From assembly GCA_933822405.4 (NCBI GenBank), contig CAKOGP040001973.1, forward strand, positions 1 to 12,297: a stretch of DNA of 12,297 nt. Reading direction: 5' to 3'. This DNA comes from Cylindrotheca closterium. Taxonomy: Eukaryota; Bacillariophyta; Bacillariophyceae; Bacillariales; Bacillariaceae. This document shows, piece by piece, positions 1-7,081 of the stretch. The notes under the pieces were generated by a model. That model did no database searches and had not been told where the DNA came from. It worked only from the letters and a program-made list of their open reading frames with translations. Every line of letters begins with the position of its first letter. The first letter of the stretch is position 1. Both the position numbers and the translations under genes were made by a program.

Positions 1-702
1 CTTCAGGATTCCGTCTATTGATATGATTTGGAATTCGAAGTTTCTTAATGACCCTGCGACCATCAAATGACCCGTTGTTATTTACAGAATTAGGATCAGA
101 AAAGATCGAAAATAAAGTTGTTCTGTGCAAATGATATTGTTTAAAAACTGAAATATATTTAAGGCAGAGATCGCCCGTTGAACATTGAAAGAAATCAGAA
201 TTCCCACAGTCGACCCCGCGCGGTACGGATTTTCGTCATTTGCCGGGAGGCTATGGAGAGTCCTTCGCTCGTTCACTTGCGACAGACAGACGTAACGGAC
301 GAACCATAAACGATCGTCTATCAACGGCTACGTCAGCTCGTTTGTCCTTCGCTCGGATTGGGAGGGGTATGTAGAAGATAGTAGAGATGGCGGTAATGGT
401 TCTTCGCTCCGTCCACCTCCCCCACTACGAGGCTAGACCCTCCAGGAGAAGGAGAGCTGGTCAGCAGCCGGTCGGCGGACAGACTGATTCGACTCATGGA
501 ACTGATTTAGCCCGAAGAAATAATCGGACGCGTCGCACTTTAACGGACACTTTACAAAAACACGGGCAGGATCTTCAAGATCGCTGAGAATTTCTCAATT
601 GCATGCGCATGTACCGATATGAACCAAGTTACAGGAAAGAGACCTGGTACAGTACAGTATTCAACTTAATTTCATATGATTTTGACCGCTATCTGAAAGT
701 AA
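1..702. other. Upstream non-coding region, no convincing gene
   Basis: I see no supported gene here. A 66-codon ATG frame at 387-587 is Arg-rich, has no recognisable motif and is probably chance. An open frame on the minus strand at 82-324 lacks an ATG. The stretch holds short direct repeats: TCCTTCGCTCG at 261-271 and 345-355 with a near copy at 400-410, and TAACGGAC at 293-300 and 541-548. A perfect 10-bp palindrome CATGCGCATG lies at 602-611. ACGTCA at 330-335 resembles the CO2/cAMP-response hexamers described in Phaeodactylum, but a single hexamer proves nothing. The last ~115 nt presumably hold the promoter and 5' UTR of the M16 peptidase gene. Confidence 0.5.
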
Positions 703-3700
703 ATGAAGTGTACTGAATACGTTTTGCAGGTGTGTCTTTGGATTCGTTTTTTGTTTTTCACACATGCCTTTGGGTACAAGATATCATTCGGAAGTCAAAG
801 ATTGTTCTGTCAATTCAGTGGCTGCTGGGCAGAGTCTAATGATGACGCAAGCTCGGCGATAAAAAATGAGGAGGATGGAGATTCCCGCTTGTTCAGATTT
901 CAGGGCTGCTCCGACATTGTTGCCTCTCGGCGAGGATTTCTTGTTGCTGCTTCTGGCACTACATGTGCGTTGGGTACTCTCTCTAGGCTATCAGTCTCGT
1001 CATCATCTTCAAAATTAGGTGGCACCGAAGTACTTCCATTTTCAACCCTCCGTCGGTACAAATCTATTCAGCTGTCCAATGGAATGCGCTGCGTACTGGT
1101 AAGTAGCAAGCTTCATACTTCTTTCAGACTTTCACAAACGTCCTTATTCATTCCACATCGCAGGTGAGCGACAGAGCTGCACGCAACGCTACTTTCAGGC
1201 CTTCACAAACGTGTTCTAACCTCCTTATTCTATTGCATCGAAGGTGAGCGATAGAAGTGCAAGCAGCGCTTTGTTTCAGACTTTTACAAACGTGCTCTAA
1301 CCTCCTTGTTCATTCCACATCGAAGGTGAGCGACATAGCTGCAAGCGCCTCTGAAGCCTCTCTATCAATAGCTGATAGTGGCCAGTTCTCTGATTGTTTT
1401 GATGGAAATGCACACCTGATGGAACACATTGGTAAGTAGCAAGGTTGGATTTGATCTTAGACAAAACGTGCCCTAATCTCGGTTATTGAATATTAATCGG
1501 CTTTGTTATTACCTCGATACACTTTAGTATTGAGCTCGGGATACTCAGATCTTGACTTTGATGATTGGATTTCCAGTTATGACGGTTATTCCAATGGTTT
1601 TACTGCGTTCGAGAAGGTATGTTTTCATTTTGGTTGTCCAAATGAAGTTCTGCAAGAGGCGCTGGAGAGATTCGCACTTCTCTTCACGGAAAAGAATGTT
1701 CAGGATGCCTGCAACGATAAAACCATACTCAAGCGGGAGATTAGAAGAATCAACAGCGAATTGGATCCAAAGAATGACTTTGCAAAAGAAATGTACTTGG
1801 TGAAGAGTTTAATCAACCAGCAGCACCAGTACTCGCGATTCTCCGCTGGGAACATTGAAACTCTAGAGCTTTGGCCTGAACGAAACAACGTTGATGTCGG
1901 AACTAAACTTTTCGAGTTTTTCAAAAAAAAGTATTTACCAGAGAAAGCTGTTTTGGTTGTGATTAGTCCAACTGATTTGAAAACTCTGGAAACATGGGTC
2001 GCTCCGTTTGCAAGAACTTTGTCGCAAACAAAACCTTCGAGTGGCGAAACCAAGCAAATATTCCCGAGACTAATGCTGAGCAATGGCAAACTGTCATCAG
2101 TTTGCATGCTTCGACAGAATCCAATTGGAGGGCAATACCCATCAGACAGCTATGAAACACTCTCGATCTATTTTGGTCTGTCGCTTGACTACTCTGATCA
2201 AAATGGGGTGACTGGAACACAGCTTGGTTTTGCACTTTCACAAATGTTTGGAAGGCGTGGACCTGGCTCACTCTACAAGCTGCTGCAACAACGCAAATGG
2301 ACACCGGTTGGGTCAAAAGGGGTGCCGTCGATTTCTTTTCCAGTTGATGTTTCTGGATTTCAACTCATGAAATTTCAATTATTCTTGACGCAACATGGTT
2401 TTGCCAGCCGTTCTTCAGTTGTTGCGGCTGTCTATGACGCAATAGGATCGTTTGGAGCAAGTTCAGTCTCAACACCCAATTTTGAGGTTAATAGAAAGCT
2501 CGTTGCTCAATATCTCAGCATCGGACAACTCTATGGATGGCTTCTTGCTCCACGACCTCCTGATGCTGTCGAACTAGCATTTGATGCACAAGTGTATGGC
2601 GTATCAGAGCAAAAGGGTATAGGCGGCAACAATTGGTATCGCCTACCGCTTCCTCAGAACGCTGTTGCTGTAGCAAGCCTTCAAAAGTCTTTGGCTGATG
2701 CGCTACGCATAATGAACGACCCATTTCAATCCATTGCTGTTGTGACAGCCTCGTCACAATCAATCGCGGCAATGAGAACAAAATCATTTGATGACAACTT
2801 GCCTCTATTGCCTTTGTCGAAATGGAACAGCGAGCCAGTGACAGGCGCCAAGTACGCTTTCGATGATATGTTTCGACTATCCGGAAGATTACAGGAGTGG
2901 ATATTAGCGCGTTCAATGGAAGATGAGCTCCAACCTCCATCATTGAACCCCCTGATTCCCCGATTTTTTAGACCAGCTCGAATTATAAAAAAAACTGAAA
3001 AGATTTATCAGTATCCATCGGTATTGCAAAATGACGGTGGTTACTGGGCCGTTCTGGGAGTTGCCTCTGTAACTGAAAGAAATTTTTTTTTCCCACTCCC
3101 TTTAACTGCACCAGAGCCAAATTGTCGTTGTGGCTTTGTCTTGCAATTGCTGTCAAAACGACCTGCCAGAGCGAAAACTCTACAAGCTGCACATGCTGAG
3201 CTTTGGAAGGCAACGCTGGAAATTGAACTTGCTGATCTGGCAGAGCTCGGGTCTCCTGCTGGTCTGGCGTATGAGATCAGCTTCAACAGGTATGGCATGA
3301 GAATTTGCTTCCTGGGTTTGAGTCAAAACATTGGGGTTTATGCAAGAAGAGTTGTTCGGAAGATTGTAGATCATCAGACGAGGTTACTAGACGGTCCCCA
3401 AAAGCTTCCAAGATCACTTGTTGATACCGCAATCACCTCGGTGAAGCAATCCAGACAACTTTCTTCGAGACGCAAGATAGAATCAATTGCTATCATGCGA
3501 GATACATCAGCTACAGAGGCTGCTGTAGAAGCCATTGCATTTTTTAAATCGTGTAGTGGTGGAGTTTGCTTTTCTCAAGGTGATTTGCTTGCGCAGGAAA
3601 CTAGGGGATTACTAATGGATCTCCGGACCATTCTGGAGCCAGTACTGGGGAGAGGAACAGGCACTGGGGTAGCTCTTCCACTGATTAATGATATACAATA

Positions 3701-3791
3701 TCGCGCAAATTGGGTGCCCCGTTCCGCTTCCATTTGTAGCATCGCGGGGGCAAAACTCATATCAGATGCATGTGGGAGAATCCCACGATGA
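703..3791 (+). CDS. M16 family zinc metallopeptidase (pitrilysin/insulysin-like), probably plastid-targeted; join(703..1098,1326..1431,1528..3791)
   Basis: The three exons join in frame (phase 0, then phase 1) into 921 aa. The ATG at 703 directly follows an in-frame TAA. Exon 2 carries the inverted zinc motif HLMEH (H162, E165, H166). Exon 3 supplies the downstream glutamates, E238 and E245 (REIRRINSE), spaced seven apart as in insulysin. The SRFSAGNIETL stretch and the later FGRRGPGSLYKLL and SPAGLAYEISFNRYG segments match successive M16 domains, so this is a multi-domain M16 enzyme rather than one lobe. The family cleaves peptides inside a closed chamber. The N-terminus has a hydrophobic signal (about residues 7-21) ending in THA before FGYK, then SRRGFL at 75-80 before a second hydrophobic run. 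This suggests plastid and perhaps thylakoid-lumen delivery. The ~800-aa body is shorter than insulysin, so the last domain may be reduced. Family call firm; location inferred. Confidence 0.9.
1099..1325 (+). other. Intron 1 of the M16 gene, three tandem GT...AG modules
   Basis: The donor is GTAAGT after codon 132 (phase 0). The acceptor that keeps the conserved peptide VSD...HLMEH in frame is AAG before 1326. The 227 nt divide into 1099-1163 (65 nt), 1164-1243 (80 nt) and 1244-1325 (82 nt). Each starts with GT and ends with AG, and the two internal joints read CAG|GTGAGC and AAG|GTGAGC. The last two modules have a CTAAC branch-point-like site. The first lacks it through an ~11-nt gap. Using the acceptor at 1164 or 1244 alone leads to a stop within 30 codons, so removal of all 227 nt, in one step or by modules, is needed for the full protein. 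Confidence 0.85.
1122..1348 (+). repeat. Three tandem copies of an intron 3' end plus exon 2 start
   Basis: Copies start at 1122, 1193 and 1274, giving periods of 71 and 81 nt. Each contains TTTCAGRCYTTYACAAACGT, a CTTRTTC block, the CATCGMAG acceptor, then GTGAGCGAY and about 14 further bases resembling the true start of exon 2 at 1326. Copy 1 lacks ~11 nt around the branch site. The duplicated exon pieces in copies 1 and 2 have diverged and are now intronic. Confidence 0.85.
1432..1527 (+). other. Intron 2 of the M16 gene (96 nt)
   Basis: The GTAAGT donor follows the first base of a Val codon (phase 1), directly after HLMEHI. The TTTAG acceptor restores the frame and yields HLMEHIVLSSGYSD, in line with the M16 family, where a short segment links HxxEH to the next conserved block. 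The first 12 nt, GTAAGTAGCAAG, equal the first 12 nt of intron 1. Positions 1466-1480 match the branch-site block of intron 1 at 1290-1304 in 13 of 15 bases. Confidence 0.88.
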
Positions 3792-3835
3792 TGTACGGAT
3801 ATGCTGGGGGATTTGGATTAGGAAACCTTTGTCAA

Positions 3836-5325
3836 TCATCCATTCTTGAGATTGCCCCCCCCCCACGTTGTTGCCGGATGAATTCGAAATCCCATCACGC
3901 AAAAGGGTGCCCGTGATGAGTCAGCAGCATCTTTGCTCGAAAGTTTGCCCACTGGGTAGATATCAGCACCATGGGTGAGTAGAAATAGATGACACAAGCT
4001 CGGGCCGAACGCACAGCCATCTGTCTTCGAATCCCACCAGATCCACACCTCTCCACATTTTGGACAAAACCGCTGGCAGAACGAATTTCTGAGTACTCCC
4101 GAAGTTTGGATGTGGCTTTGACGACGAATAGAATGATGTGTTTGGACGGGACAGTGTTGATCAAGATGATTCTTTTGGAAGTCATTTGACGCTCCATATG
4201 GGAGAAGAGGTGCGCCATCACAAGATGCTCTTGGGCACCTTCCAAACATCGCCACACGAACTATCCTCTTCAAGCTGTCAAGCCCACGTGCACTTTGACA
4301 GAATCGTGAATGGACCATGAGGTACAAGGCCTCAGCCGCCACGTGAAGAACTTGCGGAGGAACAATAGAATGTTGCACTACAGAATTGTCATCAGTTTCA
4401 TTCAAGATTAGCTGTAACGCAAGCCTATATATTGGATAGGAGCGAGTAGATACCTGCATCAGCTCTTTAGCAATTGCAACTGCGTCGTCACCTGCAACTT
4501 GAAATCCAATCCTTTCAACGATTGGACCTAACCGAGCGACGTTAAAGCCGTCGGCGATGAAATCCTTGGGAACTGGCAATAGAACTGCATCGTTATTGTT
4601 AGGCTTCACATAAATGTCACGCAGGTTTTTAGTATCAAAGACCTACCATCTCGAGGCCTACTGATCAAGTAACGTCTGATCCATGGAGTTGTTGTCGAAG
4701 ATGATTTCTGGCTCTTCGCTGCATCACTGATACTTCCCTTCAACTGCTGTGTTGGAATAGCTGATTGTTTTTTAACATTGTTTCCGATTCGTATCGAAGT
4801 AGATTGCGATGTTCGCGGCTGCCATCTTTCGGAATGAGGGCCGGAGGATGAGGACCGATTTGTTCCTATTGGCTGTTGTTTCATCTGGGCTCCAAGAAGC
4901 AGAGAAGTTTTCGATAAAGGGGCTTTCGTCAGAGAAGATGACTTGGATTCAACAGCATCAGTAATTCCAAGTTCTCGTTTACGTTTGTTTGCTCTTATAG
5001 ATAATGGCTTGTCAACCCCCTGATCCATCAGACTTGAGAATGCATTGTCGTCGGACAAATCAAATGATTGGTGATACGTTCGCGAATAACAGCCACTTAT
5101 ATCGTTTCCAGAATCTTCGGCCCTCGCAATTGCCGCAAGCACCTGTTCTTCGTCTGAGGATTTCTCACTGGCCTCGGATTGGAAAACATTGCCTGTGTCA
5201 GAAGATTCTTCAGTGTGGTAGGGGAATACATTTCTTTGAGAACGCCTGAATCCCTTGGCAAAACTGCTCCAGCTAGCGTTGAATAGAGCAAGGAATAAGA
5301 GACTTCTCTGAAACTTAACCGCCAT
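3836..5325 (-). CDS. Divergent casein kinase 2 regulatory (beta) subunit with N-terminal extension; complement(join(3836..4584,4647..5325))
   Basis: Two exons join in phase 1 into 475 aa. The CK2 beta core runs from about residue 215 to the end. WIRRYL matches the family's WISWF start. PKDFIADGFNVARLG matches DEDYIQDKFNLTGL. The zinc-binding segment has CPRASC (C343, C348) and CPKC (C400, C403), and GFRIHP at 458-463 matches the family's near-C-terminal GFKIHP. CK2 beta dimerises through this zinc finger and docks the catalytic subunit. Differences from the family: about 25 extra residues before YRLALQLIL, about 29 extra residues inside the zinc finger, and a weak acidic loop. The first 214 residues are Ser-rich low complexity headed by a signal-like stretch (QRSLLFLALFNASWSSFAKGF). 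The start is the first ATG after an in-frame stop; a longer frame starts only with GTG at 5349. Family call is good; function and location are uncertain. Confidence 0.82.
3855..3864. repeat. C10 homopolymer at the 3' end of the CK2 beta-like coding region
   Basis: Ten consecutive C on the plus strand encode WGGG a few codons before the stop of the minus-strand gene. An indel here, real or from sequencing, would change only the last ~10 residues because GFRIHP lies upstream of it. Confidence 0.9.
4585..4646 (-). other. Intron of the CK2 beta-like gene (62 nt)
   Basis: On the minus strand the donor is G|GTAGGT and the acceptor GATGCAG, with CCTAACA upstream of the acceptor as a likely branch site. 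Removing it joins WIRRYLISRPRD to VLLPVPKDFIADGF, which restores the continuous N-terminal CK2 beta alignment. Without splicing the upstream frame stops at 4606-4608. Confidence 0.82.
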
Positions 5326-5585
5326 CGAAGCCAACCAAACAAGTTCCACACGTGCAAACGCAGCTGGATAGTGAAGCCAAGCAAAATGTAAATGCGACGT
5401 GAAAACGGAGGCAGAGTTGAGTCAAAGAGGTCGAATTTCGAATTATTTTCGTCTGCCCATCCGCCGGCCCGACATCGCCAGAGTTAGACTACACGTGTAC
5501 CGGTATCCGGTATGAATAGGAACGCATCAGTCCATCACAAAACTTGAACCCAAGACACTCGAAAATCTTCACGAAGATTCTTGCG
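5326..5585. promoter_or_regulatory. Divergent promoter region between the CK2 beta-like and CPP1-like genes
   Basis: The two start codons are 260 nt apart and face away from each other, so both promoters must lie here or overlap the genes. Visible elements: a CACGTG box inside the palindrome ACACGTGT (5491-5498), a second CACGTG at 5349-5354, and the inverted repeat TACCGG-tat-CCGGTA (5498-5512). CACGTG is a classic bHLH/bZIP site, but its use here is inferred. I see no clear TATA box. Confidence 0.45.
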
Positions 5586-6622
5586 ATGGAACTCAAGAAC
5601 ATGACTCGTCTTGCTGTTATTGTATCACTTATCCTCCCTTTGGCATTTGGTTTTGGACCAAGCAGACCACATGTCTCTGTTTCAAATCTTGCTGCCACCA
5701 ACCATCGCGGCATCAATACATCTCTGAAAGCTGCTGCATCGAATCCCTTCAATAGTCTTCCTTGGAACGTTGAAAAGGAGAAGAACAAGAAAGCCCGCAT
5801 GCTAAAGTTAGAGCGGTCAAAGTTGCATAGAGAACTTGGAATTGCCGAAGATGCATCCTACGAAGAAGTTGTGGAAGCAACTGATAGGTTGATTGCCCGA
5901 GCTGGCGACGATCTCAAGCGCAAAATAAAAATCGAGGTAGCAAAGGACAAGATTCTGCAAATTCGACTGAACGCGAGACTAGCGGGACTGGCTGCTGCAT
6001 CAACAGAGGCAAGGGCCCAGTCGACGTTTGAAGTTGATGGGTAAGTGTTCACGATTTTGTTAGTGTTCAAATTAATTTTCGAGCTTTTTGAGGTCGACCT
6101 TGATACACTTTACTGTTGCATACTAATTTATGTTTTATTTGCGTTGAATGCAATAGGGCTGACGAAGAAGCCGTTGCAACGAAGGATAAAGATACCGAAT
6201 GGCAAGCACCACGATGGACCCAAGGACTGATTGTAAAACCTGATGATGCTCAACGCAACGGACAAGCTCGCCTATGGGGAGGAATCACACTCGCAGGATT
6301 GGTCTTCCCTCCTGCCATCGACTACCTCAACCGTTTCACATGGCTCGTGTGTATTGCCCAACTCTCCTTCCGGGGAATGCCACGCGATAATATGGAAGGC
6401 GGAGGACTGGGTATTTCCTTCAACGCTGGAGGTGGGGGGAAGTCACATATGAAGGTTGCTTGGTTGCTTGGTATCGGAGTCAGTGTCATAGGCGCTAGTT
6501 TGGTCTATGGTCTCATGCCTGCCTGGGCAAAAGGACAACGGTATACAGCCCTTTTGGCGTACACGTTACGGAACACAATCTTTGCCGTTGCATGTTCATA
6601 CCTGCAACCTTACAAGGGTTAA
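5586..6622 (+). CDS. CPP1-like (DUF3353) plastid membrane protein with a J-like domain; join(5586..6040,6157..6622)
   Basis: Two exons join in phase 2 into 306 aa. The N-terminus has a hydrophobic core (VIVSLILPLA) followed by FGFGPSRP, then a basic, Ser/Ala-rich stretch, a good fit to a diatom bipartite plastid presequence with Phe at +1. A J-like helical domain spans about residues 78-135 (HRELGIAEDASYEEVVEATDRL) and lacks the HPD tripeptide. The C-terminal part has about four membrane segments (roughly 190-206, 212-224, 251-272, 280-300). This order matches plant CPP1 (chaperone-like protein of POR1), an envelope/thylakoid protein that stabilises protochlorophyllide oxidoreductase. Whether the diatom protein acts on POR is inference. 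An in-frame ATG at 5601 gives a more compact signal peptide and could be the true start. It shares a short divergent promoter with the CK2 beta-like gene. Confidence 0.8.
6041..6156 (+). other. Intron of the CPP1-like gene (116 nt)
   Basis: The donor is GG|GTAAGT and the acceptor GCAATAG|G, with TACTAAT as a likely branch site ~25 nt upstream of the acceptor. Splicing keeps the frame (EVD-G-ADEE). Reading through meets a TAA at 6042. It is T-rich, unlike the flanking exons, and shows no similarity to the M16 introns beyond the chance-length match GATACACTTTA. Confidence 0.85.
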
Positions 6623-7081
6623 GTGTTTGTCATTCCTAATATTAATAACGATCTCATCATCACTATTTTACTTTACAGTGTTCGATGTTTGACTAGCCCG
6701 AATCAAAATAGTCTTCTGGAAAAATAATCCCCACAATTCACATCAGTCAGGAAAATTAGAACTAAGTAGTCAATAGTTATCATTCCTTAGTTCTGCATGT
6801 CTTGTTACCCCCAATCCATGAAAGTATCAGGCACCAGTACGTACAAGAAGTACAATACGAGCTTGGTATTGTACTGCAGGGTTTTTTCCGTACCGGGTAC
6901 GATACGGTCGGGATTAATAAACTATTTCAGTCTTCGATGGTTTTGGTGGTGGTATTGAATCCCCCATATATATTAATATACTCGTAAAAGAAACATTTGC
7001 CCTGCACGCGCACATTTTGCTCAATTTTGCGTTTTGTTCCGTTGGACGCTGAACTCAAAAATATCCATTTTTGCAAGAACA
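6623..7081. promoter_or_regulatory. Intergenic region upstream of the kinesin gene, GTAC-rich with palindromes
   Basis: This 459-nt stretch has no plausible gene. It should hold the 3' end of the CPP1-like transcript and the kinesin promoter. Between 6837 and 6900 GTAC occurs six times. It includes a perfect 10-bp stem (6849-6858 with 6866-6875, 7-nt loop) and CGTACC-g-GGTACG (6889-6901). An AT-rich ATATATATTAATATA patch near 6965-6979 is about 105-115 nt before the ATG and may be a core promoter element. Functions are inferred. Confidence 0.5.
6849..6875. repeat. Perfect 10-bp inverted repeat, 7-nt loop
   Basis: AGTACAATAC and GTATTGTACT are exact reverse complements around GAGCTTG. It lies in the intergenic DNA about 210 nt before the kinesin ATG. 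It could be a binding site for a dimeric factor or an RNA hairpin. It is not followed by a terminator-like T run on the plus strand, although GTTTTTTCC begins 6 nt downstream. Confidence 0.75.

Noticed and set aside
82..324. Minus-strand open frame of 80 codons
   Set aside because: It starts from TTG with no ATG and has no recognisable motif or typical coding character; likely chance.
330..335. ACGTCA as a CO2/cAMP-response element
   Set aside because: A single hexamer ~370 nt from the ATG is expected by chance, and the clustered arrangement seen in known cases is missing.
387..587. Plus-strand 66-codon ATG frame
   Set aside because: The Arg-rich translation shows no domain and no splice link to the downstream gene. 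It could be an upstream ORF, but nothing supports it.
4087..4188. Possible intron in the zinc-finger insert of the CK2 beta-like gene
   Set aside because: Only weak donors (GTCAAA, GTCCCG) are available. The in-frame option leaves too few residues between the Cys pairs, and the other is not a multiple of three.
6041..6156. Similarity of the CPP1-like intron to intron 2 of the M16 gene (GATACACTTTA)
   Set aside because: Eleven shared bases without a matching donor extension or branch block; within chance for T/A-rich introns.
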